Shown: piece after piece, positions 1 through 7,490 of the stretch | Layout: every line of letters starts with the position of its first letter | Numbering within the stretch: position 1 is the first letter of the stretch | DNA from: Candidatus Micrarchaeota archaeon | Lineage (GTDB): Archaea > Micrarchaeota > Micrarchaeia > Micrarchaeales > Micrarchaeaceae | Assembly (NCBI GenBank): GCA_028866575.1 | Contig: JAGWHU010000002.1 | Location: forward strand, 62,001 to 126,000 | DNA: 64,000 nt | Direction of reading: 5' to 3' | Position numbers and translations under genes: made by a program | Notes under the pieces: model-generated | Seen by the model: only the letters and a program-made list of their open reading frames with translations | What the model was told of the DNA's origin: nothing | The model's database searches: none

Positions 1-10
1 GGAGGGTGAG

Positions 11-1342
11 ATGATGCTTCACCTGATCCTGAGCCTGGGTTCCGTATACGCCTTCATACCAGTAGTAGTGATATTCATACTAATACTTGCGGCAAGGGGA
101 TCGATAGGAAGGGACTTCTTCGAGGTATTCGGAATAGCCAGCCTTGTGGGCTGGACCAAGGGCATAGCCACGGGCGGCGCGGGAAAGGGAATCGGAAGGG
201 GAAGGGCATACAAGAGCAATGCGGAGCGAACCGCGCCTGCAGCTGGACAGGCTGGAAGGACCCTGCTCGGGCATCAGGACACGTTCAGGTCAAGGAATGA
301 CCTTGAGTCGGGAGGAAGGGGAAGGAGGGAGAGCGGCCTCGGACTGAAGCCTGGAAAGTACAACCTGTACGCAAGGACGGAAGCCAACCCCGGAGGCAGG
401 GTTTTGGGTAAGTTCGGCGAAGGCGGCAAAAGGATACACGAGGAGAAGTTCTGGAGGAGGGGATTGCCGGAAAGGTACGGCGAGACGTTCCATGGAGAGC
501 TGTGGGGCAAATATGCAGGGGACAAGACAAGCATACTCGGCAAGATGAGCGACGGCCAGATACACTCGATGCTCAAGCAGTACGGGCTTGACAACAGGAC
601 TGCTGGCATGGACAAGGCTGCGCTCGCGGAGTTTGCAGTATACAACCTTTCGCTCATAAGGATTAGCGACTATTACGACAGGAACGTAAGGCCTTCGAAG
701 AAGCCAGGGGGAACGCCTGAGCCGCTCAGGGCGCCGGAGTCCTCGCCCTACCCGCAGGGCGTGCGCATGGCGATAAAGGACTGGTACAAGAACTACTACA
801 ACGCGAGAAGGGGCAAGGTGTTCGACACAAGCATAAAGTCGAGGGCAGAAAAGGAGCGCGAGGCAGCAAGGCAGCAGAGGAGCCAGGCCGGCAGGGCGCC
901 ATCAGGCGGCGGAGCCACGGGCGGCGCGGGAAAGGAAAGCAGCGGCAATACATCCACTGACAGCAAGCTTGCGCTCATGAGCGACATGTCCCTCGAGGAG
1001 ATAATGCTGCTCTGCAATTCCTACGGCATACCTGCAAAGAACATAAAGGACAGGGACAGGTACGCAGCATATGCCGCGAGCATGATAGTCGATCCGGGGC
1101 AGATAAGCAGGTTCAAGGAGGATTACCTGAAGAGGGGATCGGCCCCGCAAAGCCCGGACGAAAAGAGAAGGGCGGATCTCATCGGCGGGATGTCCCTTGA
1201 CGACATACAGTCAATGGTCAACAGCTACGGCAACCCGGCAATAGACAGCAGGGACAGGGGCGAGTGGATCAGATACGCGAGCTCGAAGCTCAGCACCGAC
1301 CAGGTCGAGAAATACATAAACAGCAGGCGCAAACAAAAGTGA
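11..1342 (+). CDS. Membrane-anchored protein with three ~55-aa helical repeats
   Basis: I do not recognise this 443-aa protein. Residues 5-28 form one strong hydrophobic segment, so it is probably anchored in the membrane with a long basic, Gly/Arg/Ser-rich tail. Three related blocks begin near residues 178, 323 and 393. Each starts with Met-Ser or Met-Ser-Leu, continues with an Ile-x-x-Met/Leu helix, then Tyr-Gly, and ends with a second helix rich in Tyr-Ala; the layout resembles a SAP-like helix-turn-helix, but that is inference. The ATG lies directly behind a strong Shine-Dalgarno sequence at 1-10, so the gene is complete at the window edge. It converges on the next gene with a 5-bp gap. 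Confidence 0.85.
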   Translation: MMLHLILSLGSVYAFIPVVVIFILILAARGSIGRDFFEVFGIASLVGWTKGIATGGAGKGIGRGRAYKSNAERTAPAAGQAGRTLLGHQDTFRSRNDLESGGRGRRESGLGLKPGKYNLYARTEANPGGRVLGKFGEGGKRIHEEKFWRRGLPERYGETFHGELWGKYAGDKTSILGKMSDGQIHSMLKQYGLDNRTAGMDKAALAEFAVYNLSLIRISDYYDRNVRPSKKPGGTPEPLRAPESSPYPQGVRMAIKDWYKNYYNARRGKVFDTSIKSRAEKEREAARQQRSQAGRAPSGGGATGGAGKESSGNTSTDSKLALMSDMSLEEIMLLCNSYGIPAKNIKDRDRYAAYAASMIVDPGQISRFKEDYLKRGSAPQSPDEKRRADLIGGMSLDDIQSMVNSYGNPAIDSRDRGEWIRYASSKLSTDQVEKYINSRRKQK

Positions 1343-1347
1343 ACTGT

Positions 1348-1893
1348 TCATCTGATTGACTTTTCAAGTATGCTGCGCTCGCTTTCTGTAAGTATTTCCT
1401 CGCTGCCGATCTTGGCGTTCCCCAAGACGTAAGCGAGTACCTCCATCCTCGTTTCGTTGCCTTTCAGCGTGGCGGTTATCGCATCCTGCGGCTCTTTCGC
1501 CGTTACCTGCATTGCTATGTCGTGCATCCATTCGTCGAACAATTTGCTGTACGACATGAGCATCGATATCTGCTCAATTGCAAGAAGGAATTTTTTCAGC
1601 CTTTCCACCTGCTGCACCTTCTTCGGGTCGCTCGTGCCTTTTTCAGAAAGGTATTCCCTGTACCTTTCGGCTATGCCATCCTTGTCCTCCATTATCCTGT
1701 TTATTATGAACATCTTCATGTCGGTGTCGCTAGGCTTGTCCGGAAGCGTCACCAGCGAGCCGTTTACCTCTATGGCCCTGGAGTCTATCGCATCCTGGAG
1801 GGTTTCCATTGCCTGGGTTATCAGCTCCGTCTTTATCTTGTTGAATATGTCCTCGCAGACAAGCCATGCGGGAATATCTCTATCGCCTTGCAT
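1348..1893 (-). CDS. Hypothetical helical protein
   Basis: This 181-aa protein is unrecognised. It is acidic and almost wholly alpha-helical in character, with no signal peptide, membrane segment or cysteine cluster. An upstream reading frame stays open to 1974 but would run through the 5S rRNA gene, so I chose the internal ATG at 1893, which clears it. The gene lies about 40 bp downstream of the 5S rRNA on the same strand and might be transcribed with it. It ends in a convergent arrangement with the gene at 11-1342. Confidence 0.7.
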   Translation of the reverse strand: MQGDRDIPAWLVCEDIFNKIKTELITQAMETLQDAIDSRAIEVNGSLVTLPDKPSDTDMKMFIINRIMEDKDGIAERYREYLSEKGTSDPKKVQQVERLKKFLLAIEQISMLMSYSKLFDEWMHDIAMQVTAKEPQDAITATLKGNETRMEVLAYVLGNAKIGSEEILTESERSILEKSIR

Positions 1894-1932
1894 AAAATCA
1901 GGTGGGGAAATCCTTTGATGAAACAATAAGGT

Positions 1933-2046
1933 GCCAAACAGCAATATGCTTTCCCGCCCGAGGGCAGTACACACATATCGTAGGCAGGCTTAGCTTCCAA
2001 GTTCGGAATGGGATTGGGCGTTTCCCTGCCCCTGTTACCGTTTGAC
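1933..2046 (-). rRNA. rrf: 5S ribosomal RNA
   Basis: The reverse complement carries the conserved 5S core CCCAUUCCGAACUUGGAAG followed by CUAAGC. Closing helix I is formed by GUCAAAC at the 5' end (2046-2040) and GUUUGGC at the 3' end (1939-1933), seven pairs with one G-U. That gives about 114 nt, a normal 5S length. The gene stands alone: the 16S gene is 3.4 kb away on the other strand and no 23S gene is in the window, as in other archaea with unlinked rRNA genes. End coordinates are set by the helix and could be off by one or two bases. Confidence 0.93.
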
Positions 2047-2136
2047 GATAATTATTATGTTGGGAAACATTTAAATAGGTATCAAATTTGTGGAAAAAAA
2101 TATATATCTGGAGGCTTTTCCATATATTGTGACAGT

Positions 2137-2850
2137 ATGCAAAGGCAGAGAGGCAGGGGAGGCGCAAGCCTGAAGAGCATGGCAACATGCGGCGTGGGCG
2201 TATGCTCAGCGGTAGTTGCGCTTTCCATATTTCCCGGATCGCTTGCGCAATACAGGATTGAGCCGCAGCCTTCAGTCCAAAAAACCGCGGAATTGAGCGT
2301 GAAAGTGGATAAGGACAGCGATGCGTTCTATGCAGGCTTGTACATGAAGGGCGGGAAATGGGACATAGCAGAACTTAGGAAGAAGCAGGATGAGTATTTC
2401 GAGTTCATCAGGGACAACAGGAGGACGGGCAAGTTTTACAGCTACCCGAATGCAATCGAAAGCTTCATGCCGATAATAAACGGCGCGTCAAGGAAATACG
2501 GCGTGAATCCGAGAATCATAGCCTCGATAATACAGGCGGAATCTTTCGGATACACATACGCCATAGGCAGCGACGGGGAGATGGGACTGATGCAGCCGGA
2601 TCCCAACAAGCACCCGAAGGAGATGATGGCAAACTACAGCAGGATATTCGATCCAAGGGTGAACATAGACCTGGGCACCTCACTGTTCAAGGACTATCTT
2701 GTGGAGTTCCACGGCAACAGCAGGAAGGCGCTCGAGGCGTACAATGCAGGGGAGAACAGCGTAATCAGGAACAGGCTGCCGAAAAGCACAAGGGAATACG
2801 TGAGCAACGTGCTCAGGAGGTGCAGCTTCAGCATACGGATAAGGAGATGA
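2137..2850 (+). CDS. Secreted lytic-transglycosylase (SLT-fold) protein
   Basis: Residues ~15-38 form a signal-peptide-like segment ending Ser-Leu-Ala-Gln, so the 237-aa product is probably exported. The C-terminal half matches the soluble lytic transglycosylase / lysozyme-like family: the catalytic-Glu motif IIQAESFG near residue 129, then Gly-Leu-Met-Gln-Pro, a VNIDLGTSLFKDYL helix, and the AYNAG block near the C terminus. The family cleaves the glycan of murein, which archaea lack, so the natural substrate is unknown. The ATG at 2137 sits about 30 bp after an A/T-rich TATA-like stretch (2095-2107), suggesting a leaderless transcript; the longer upstream frame would overlap 5S rRNA. Confidence 0.82.
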   Translation: MQRQRGRGGASLKSMATCGVGVCSAVVALSIFPGSLAQYRIEPQPSVQKTAELSVKVDKDSDAFYAGLYMKGGKWDIAELRKKQDEYFEFIRDNRRTGKFYSYPNAIESFMPIINGASRKYGVNPRIIASIIQAESFGYTYAIGSDGEMGLMQPDPNKHPKEMMANYSRIFDPRVNIDLGTSLFKDYLVEFHGNSRKALEAYNAGENSVIRNRLPKSTREYVSNVLRRCSFSIRIRR

Positions 2851-2991
2851 TCATATCTTCCTGCCATGCATGCAGCTCGCGCAAAGGCCGGTCTTCTTAT
2901 CGTAGTCCTTGTCGCATGCGCCCTTGCCGCATAGACTGCAGGTGTTGCCTGCAAGTTTCCCGCATATGTGGCACAATGATGTCCTTCTCAT
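2851..2991 (-). CDS. Small treble-clef / HIT-like zinc-finger protein
   Basis: This 46-aa protein has seven cysteines: CHIC, CSLC, a single Cys after GKGA, and CASC. This spacing resembles the zf-HIT type of zinc finger, which binds two zinc ions. It has nothing beyond the finger, so it likely works as a small adaptor or RNA/protein-binding module. The chosen ATG at 2991 clears the upstream gene, which ends at 3005; the two are co-oriented with a 13-bp gap and probably form an operon with the primase subunit. It converges on the SLT gene, whose stop is the preceding base. Confidence 0.7.
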   Translation of the reverse strand: MRRTSLCHICGKLAGNTCSLCGKGACDKDYDKKTGLCASCMHGRKI

Positions 2992-3004
2992 GCAATCATC
3001 TTTT

Positions 3005-3985
3005 TTATTTTGAATCGCCAAGCTGCAGCTCAATGTCTAGCTGGCTTCCCAGGAGCTCCTTCGCGCGCACAAGCGACAGGGGCCTGAGGCCCCTCTTCTT
3101 CGCATATGAGCACTGGTACCTTATGTAGCTGTCGTTTATCTTGGTGTTGGGATCTATCTGCTTGCATTTCTCCATGTATTCGCTTATTATCCTGCTTGCT
3201 TCATCTACTTCCAGCCCCTTCGAATTCACAAGGTACGGAGCTAGTATCAGGTTGACGGTCCTGTGCCTTACGTCAGCAATTGGGGTTACAAGCAGCTTCT
3301 CTATCCATTCCTCCCGCTTGGCACCGCGCAGCCCGCTTGCTGCAACCGCAGGAATCGCCTTCAGATTTATCCCTTTTGAATACTCGGTTACCTGCTTGGG
3401 CAGCTCGGATGTCTTTATTGGGAGACCTTTCATTATCTCCCCTGCCATCGCACGCTCAATCACCCTGACCATGTTGTTCCTGCCCAGGAGCACTATGCCG
3501 TTGCTCAGCCTCTGGTTCACCAGCTCGAATCCCTGCGCCTTCGGCGCATGGGTCACGTAGTCTATGAAGCTTATGGAAAGGTCGCCGTCAATATGCGCAG
3601 TGCCGTGCGCCCGGAACTGCGCAGTCTCGGTTATCCGGATGCCGAGCTGCGAGGCCACCTCGATAATCTCGGGGTTTTCCGATGCGAGGAGCGCAACTGA
3701 GGATCTTTTCGCCTCGGCCTCCGCATACGACCTTATCATGTCAGCGCGCCTGAGCGCGCTCAGCAGCATCCTCGAATAAAGGTATGCCATCACGTAGTCC
3801 AGCTTCACGGAATTGATGCTTATGCTGCTGTACTCGAGGCCGGAGGTAGTTGCTATGTCTATCTGCTTCCTTGCCATCTCCAGGTATTTCAGCTTCAGCT
3901 CGCTGCCCTGGTCGTGGACTATGCCCTTGGCTTCCCTGGTAAACGGGTACTTGTACGCAAAGTCCAGTGCGGCTGAATCAACCAT
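3005..3985 (-). CDS. priL: DNA primase noncatalytic subunit (PriL-like, PriX-type C terminus)
   Basis: The 326-aa protein begins with a PriL-type N-terminal helical region (Tyr-Pro-Phe near residue 13) and ends with a domain carrying WIEKLLVTPI, then RHRTVNLILAPYLVN, a KGL helix, and a final GLRPLS, which I recognise as the PriX / PriL C-terminal type. In archaea this subunit partners PriS to make primers for DNA replication. Only two cysteines occur in the whole protein (in EKCKQ and RYQCS), so the four-Cys iron-sulfur site of classical PriL is absent. Whether it acts as PriL or a fused PriL-PriX version is inference. The start ATG is at 3985. Confidence 0.75.
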   Translation of the reverse strand: MVDSAALDFAYKYPFTREAKGIVHDQGSELKLKYLEMARKQIDIATTSGLEYSSISINSVKLDYVMAYLYSRMLLSALRRADMIRSYAEAEAKRSSVALLASENPEIIEVASQLGIRITETAQFRAHGTAHIDGDLSISFIDYVTHAPKAQGFELVNQRLSNGIVLLGRNNMVRVIERAMAGEIMKGLPIKTSELPKQVTEYSKGINLKAIPAVAASGLRGAKREEWIEKLLVTPIADVRHRTVNLILAPYLVNSKGLEVDEASRIISEYMEKCKQIDPNTKINDSYIRYQCSYAKKRGLRPLSLVRAKELLGSQLDIELQLGDSK

Positions 3986-4024
3986 AATGTATATTAAGCA
4001 ATTAACCTATAAGAATATTTTCTG

Positions 4025-4630
4025 ATGGGGGAAATGATAGTCATAGACATAGAGACGACCGGTCAGGTGCCTTGGGAGCATTCCATACTGAGCATAGGCG
4101 CAGTGGATTTCAACAATCCAGGCAACCAGTTCTATATGGAATGCACGGCCAGGCGGGGCGCGAAGATAGACCAGAGGGCGCTGGAAATAAACGGGTTCAC
4201 GATGGACGAGATAACCAGCGGCAAAAAGGAAAGCATGGAGCACATGTTAAGGGAATTCGTGGCATGGGCCGGCAAGGTGAGCGACATGACGCTTGCAGGG
4301 CACAACCATTACATGGACGTGTATTTCCTTGAGTACTCGTTGAACCTCTTCGGGATAGAAAGCCCTTTCAGGTACAGGCTCGTTGACACGCACACGCTCG
4401 TATATGCGCACATGCTCTCCAGGAATCTGGATATACCGCTGGACAGGAACGGCTCGGGAATAAACTCCGAAGTTTTCCTTAAATACTGCGGGCTTCCGAA
4501 GGAGCCGGTGCCGCACAACGGGCTTGCCGGTGCGAAGATCGAGGCGGAGGCGCTTTCCAGGCTCATGTTCGGAAAGGGCATAATAAGCGAGTACAAAGAG
4601 TTCGCGATTCCGGAGTACCTCGAAAGGTAA
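4025..4630 (+). CDS. DEDD-type 3'-5' exonuclease homolog, copy 1
   Basis: This 201-aa protein matches the RNase T / DnaQ exonuclease fold. Motif I is IVIDIETTG near residues 5-13, motif II is AGHNHYMDVYFLEY around residue 91, and motif III begins PHNGLAGAKIEAE near residue 160. In classical DEDDh enzymes the fifth residue after that His is the last metal-binding Asp; here it is Gly, so activity may be lost or the family may use another ligand. It lies 8 bp upstream of a paralog and the pair is probably co-transcribed. A 64-bp stretch near the 5' end is almost identical to the paralog (see findings). Confidence 0.83.
   Translation: MGEMIVIDIETTGQVPWEHSILSIGAVDFNNPGNQFYMECTARRGAKIDQRALEINGFTMDEITSGKKESMEHMLREFVAWAGKVSDMTLAGHNHYMDVYFLEYSLNLFGIESPFRYRLVDTHTLVYAHMLSRNLDIPLDRNGSGINSEVFLKYCGLPKEPVPHNGLAGAKIEAEALSRLMFGKGIISEYKEFAIPEYLER
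4081..4144 (+). repeat. 64-bp tract shared with the tandem exonuclease paralog (4686-4749)
   Basis: These 64 bases match 4686-4749 with one mismatch, a synonymous t/c in a Tyr codon. The rest of the two genes is much more divergent in DNA and protein. A short, sharply bounded near-identity inside diverged paralogs points to recent gene conversion. Confidence 0.9.
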
Positions 4631-4638
4631 GTGATATT

Positions 4639-5235
4639 ATGATAGTTTTGGACATGGAGATGTCAGGATTGGACATAAGGAGGAATTCCATACTGAGCAT
4701 AGGCGCAGTGGATTTCAACAATCCAGGCAACCAGTTCTACATGGAATGCAGGCTGAGGAAGTACGGGAAGTTCGATTCTGAGGCGCTTGCGGTGAACGGC
4801 TTCACCGAGAAGGGCATAAGGGACAGGAAGAAGCCCAGCGAGGAAAACATGCTCCGCGAGTTCTGCAAGTGGATGGATTCGGTGAACGACAGGACGATAG
4901 CAGGGCACAACGTCCAGTTCGACATACGTTTCCTCAAGCACGCATTGTACAAGTACGGCATAGACTACAAGGTGGGGAGCAGGTGCGTTGACACGTATGC
5001 GTTGGCGTACATAAACATGCTCAAAGGCAGGAGGAACCCGCCGATGAAGGAGAACCGCGCGGACATAACATCGAACGTTGTATTCAGGTACTGCGGGCTT
5101 GACAGGGAGCCTGACCCGCACAACGCGCTGACCGGTGCAAAGATGATGGCAGAATCGATATCAAGGATTGTCTACGGTAGGAGCATAATCGATGAATTCG
5201 GGCCTTTCAGGATCCCGGATTACCTGAAGCAGTGA
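4639..5235 (+). CDS. DEDD-type 3'-5' exonuclease homolog, copy 2
   Basis: A 198-aa paralog of the preceding gene with the same plan: motif I VLDMEMSGLD near residues 3-12, motif II AGHNVQFDIRFLKH near residue 88, and motif III PHNALTGAKMMAE near residue 157. As in copy 1 the expected motif III Asp is replaced by Gly, so the change predates the duplication or belongs to the family. The gene follows copy 1 after 8 bp and is followed by the 16S rRNA promoter region. Substrate (RNA or DNA ends) cannot be told from sequence. Confidence 0.83.
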   Translation: MIVLDMEMSGLDIRRNSILSIGAVDFNNPGNQFYMECRLRKYGKFDSEALAVNGFTEKGIRDRKKPSEENMLREFCKWMDSVNDRTIAGHNVQFDIRFLKHALYKYGIDYKVGSRCVDTYALAYINMLKGRRNPPMKENRADITSNVVFRYCGLDREPDPHNALTGAKMMAESISRIVYGRSIIDEFGPFRIPDYLKQ

Positions 5236-5270
5236 CGGGTTTATCCAGGTCGGAAGAATAGAGAGCAAGG

Positions 5271-5280
5271 TTTAAATACC
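5271..5280 (+). promoter_or_regulatory. 16S rRNA TATA box
   Basis: TTTAAATACC preceded by a purine-rich BRE-like GCAAGG fits an archaeal promoter. Transcription should begin near 5303-5308, giving a leader of about 150 nt before mature 16S. Within the leader, 5380-5391 and 5400-5414 are the 5' strand of the 16S processing stem. Confidence 0.7.
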
Positions 5281-5379
5281 CTATTCTATATAACTATTAA
5301 CGTTTGTTTTTTTCTTTATGTAAGTCCTATTTGTTGGATTTAGAACCTTTACTGTGAAAATTCCTTTTTGGAATTGGAT

Positions 5380-5414
5380 GTAGTCTTGAGGAATGTAAAG
5401 AGAGAAATCGCAAC
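5380..5414 (+). other. 5' strand of the pre-16S processing stem
   Basis: GTAGTCTTGAGG (5380-5391) pairs with CCTCAAGGCTAC at 6989-7000, and GAGAGAAATCGC (5400-5411) pairs with GCGATTCTCTC at 6970-6980 with one bulged A. Archaeal pre-16S RNA is excised by the splicing endonuclease from such a stem. The same 5' strand can also pair with the duplicated copy at 7422-7454, where the first block matches perfectly over 12 bp. Confidence 0.82.
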
Positions 5415-5459
5415 GCAATTGCTAAACAATTGCCAAACTCCAGATAAGGAGGCACATCG

Positions 5460-6948
5460 ACTCCAGTCGATGCTGCTGGAGGACACTGCTATCAGATTTC
5501 GACAGCCATGCAAGTTAGCTCAGCGACTTCGCTGGGCAGCGTACGGCTCAGTAACACGTGGTCAATCTACCGTAAAGAGGGGGATAACGATGGGAAACTG
5601 TCGCTAATACCCCATAGGTTAGGACACCTGGAAGGAGTCCTAGCCAAAAAGGTTGCAAATTGGAGCATTACCGCTTTACGATGAGACTGCGGCGGATCAG
5701 GCTGTTGGCGGGGTAACGGCCCACCAAACCGATAACCTGTAGGGGATGTGAGAGCATAGGCCCCGAGAAGGGCACTGAGACAAGGGCCCTAGCGCTACGG
5801 CGTGCAGCAGGCGCGCAAACTCCACAATGCGCGTAAGCGTGATGGGGGGAATCTGAGCGATTCACTTCGGTGAATCTTTTGCCAAGTTTAGTCAGCTTGG
5901 CGAATAAGTGCTGGGCAAGACCGGTGGCAGCCGCCACGGTAATACCGGCAGCACAAGTGGTGTCCACGATTATTGGGCTTAAAGCGCTCGTAGCTGGCAA
6001 GTACCGTCTCGTGTGAAATATTGGCGCTCAACGTCAATGCGGGCACGAGATACCTACTTGCTAGGGAGCGGGTGAGGTCAGGAGTACTTATGGGGAAGGG
6101 GTAAAATCCTATAATCCTATAAGGACTAACGGTGGCGAAGGCGCCTGACTAGAACGCATCCGACAGTGAGGGGCGAAGGCTAGGAGAACGAATCGGATTA
6201 GATACCCGAGTAGCCCTAGCAGTAAATCATGCAGACTCTGATGTTGCACATATCTCGAATATGTGCAGTACCGTAGCGCAAGTGTTAAGTCTGCCGCCTG
6301 GGGAGTACGGTCGCAAGATTGAAACTTAAAGCAATTGGCGGGGGAGCACCACAAGGGGTGGATGCTGCGGTTTAATTGAATTCAACGTCGGAAATATTAC
6401 CAGGAGCGACGGCAGGATGAAGGCCAGACTAAAGATCTTGCTTGACGAGCCGAGAGGTAGTGCATGGCGATCGTCAGCTCGTGGTGTGAACTGTCCGGTT
6501 AAGTCCGGTAACGAGCGAGACCTTCGCTAACAGTTGCTACCGGTGTAGAGATACACCGGGCACTCTGTTAGGACCGCCTCTGTTTAAAGAGGAGGAAGGA
6601 GAGGGCAACGGTACGTCAGTATGCTCTGAATCTTCTGGGCAACACGTGGCATACAAAGGTTGGCACAATGAGATGCAACACCGAGAGGTGAAGCAAATCC
6701 CCTAAAACCAGCCCGAGTTCGGATTGAGGGCTGAAACTCGCCCTCATGAAGCTGGAATCCCTAGTAATCGCATGTCACTATCGTGCGGTGAATATGTCCC
6801 AGCTCCTTGCACACACCGCCTGCCAAGTCACCCAAGTGGGGTCCTAGTGAGGCAGTGCCTTTCAAGGCATTTTCGAGTTAGGGTTCCGTGAGGAGGGCTA
6901 AGGCATAACAAGGTATCCGTAGGGGAACCTGCGGATAGATCACCTCGA
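5460..6948 (+). rRNA. rrs: 16S ribosomal RNA
   Basis: Clear archaeal 16S landmarks occur in order: ACTCCAGTCGATGCTGC then TGGAGG at the 5' end, GCCATGCAAGT, GTGGCAGCCGCCACGGTAAT, ATTAGATACCCGAGTAG, a GCACCACAAGGGGTGGATGC segment, GCACACACCGCC, and GTAGGGGAACCTGCGGAT. The 3' end GATCACCTCGA carries the CACCUC anti-Shine-Dalgarno sequence. Length is about 1,489 nt with no intron or large insertion. It has its own promoter and is not followed by 23S. The last 46 nt and the flank are duplicated 456 bp downstream. Confidence 0.97.
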
Positions 6949-7034
6949 ATACAATTAGTGTGCAACAGCGCGATTCTCTCGCATTAAACCTCAAGGCTAC
7001 GATTTTTGTAAGCTCAGCGCGAGCTTTATAATAA
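6903..7034 (+). repeat. Direct repeat, copy 1: 16S 3' end plus downstream flank
   Basis: The segment starting GCATAACAAGG in mature 16S and running ~85-130 bp past its end recurs at 7359-7490. Identity is near complete over the 16S part and declines downstream. This copy contains the functional anti-Shine-Dalgarno sequence and the 3' strand of the processing stem (6970-7000). Between the copies lies a single small gene, so this resembles an attachment-site duplication around an inserted element. Confidence 0.9.
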
Positions 7035-7073
7035 TCCATTTGGAAAGGAAAAGTAGATTAATAGTGGTATCCT

Positions 7074-7364
7074 ATGACCAAACAACAAAAGGTAAAGACC
7101 AATTATAAAGAACGTGTATGGTCTGTTGAAGAAGGAGAAAGGTTAATGCATCAGAGAAATCCAAATAATTTAATGCTTAGGTCTGCTGAACTTGAAGCAA
7201 AAAGAGATTATGATGGGGCTATAAAGGCAATAGAAAGTGCAATTAAAAAGAATCCGAAAACAACACCATTAACTTTTTACCTTTCTGATTTGTTAAGGCG
7301 TAAACAGATATACGAATCCGGAATAGCACGCGAATCAAAAAAGCATAAAACTGCCAGAGCATAA
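7074..7364 (+). CDS. Small TPR-like protein inserted at the 16S 3' end
   Basis: A 96-aa basic, AT-rich gene. Residues ~36-66 (a helix pair containing AKRDYDGAIKAIESAI and then a Lys-Asn-Pro) look like one tetratricopeptide repeat; the rest is unrecognised. The gene lies wholly between the two copies of the 16S 3'-end repeat, and its TAA stop is supplied by the second copy (GCATAACAAGG). Its base composition differs from the chromosome on both sides. It is the only cargo in this ~456-bp segment. Function unknown; a protein-binding adaptor is the most that can be inferred. Confidence 0.7.
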   Translation: MTKQQKVKTNYKERVWSVEEGERLMHQRNPNNLMLRSAELEAKRDYDGAIKAIESAIKKNPKTTPLTFYLSDLLRRKQIYESGIARESKKHKTARA

Positions 7365-7490
7365 CAAGGTATCCGTAGGGGAACCTGCGGATAGATCACT
7401 CGAATATAATTAGTGTGCAAAGTTGCGTTTCCTCGCATTAAACCTCAAGACTACGATTTTTTGAAGGATTAGCGTGAGCTGTATTTGGAA
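7359..7490 (+). repeat. Direct repeat, copy 2: displaced 16S 3' end plus flank
   Basis: This matches 6903-7034. It lacks one C of the anti-Shine-Dalgarno block (CACTCG against CACCTCG), so it is not a functional 16S terminus, yet CCTCAAGACTAC at 7443-7454 pairs perfectly with the 16S leader at 5380-5391. The genes on both sides (7074-7364 and 7469-7918) end inside the repeat. Confidence 0.88.

Noticed and set aside
1894-1974. N-terminal extension of the gene at 1348-1893
   Set aside because: It would read through the 3' part of the 5S rRNA gene; an internal ATG gives a normal protein.
5368-6354. Several open frames inside the 16S region
   Set aside because: All lie within structural RNA or its leader and have no coding character.
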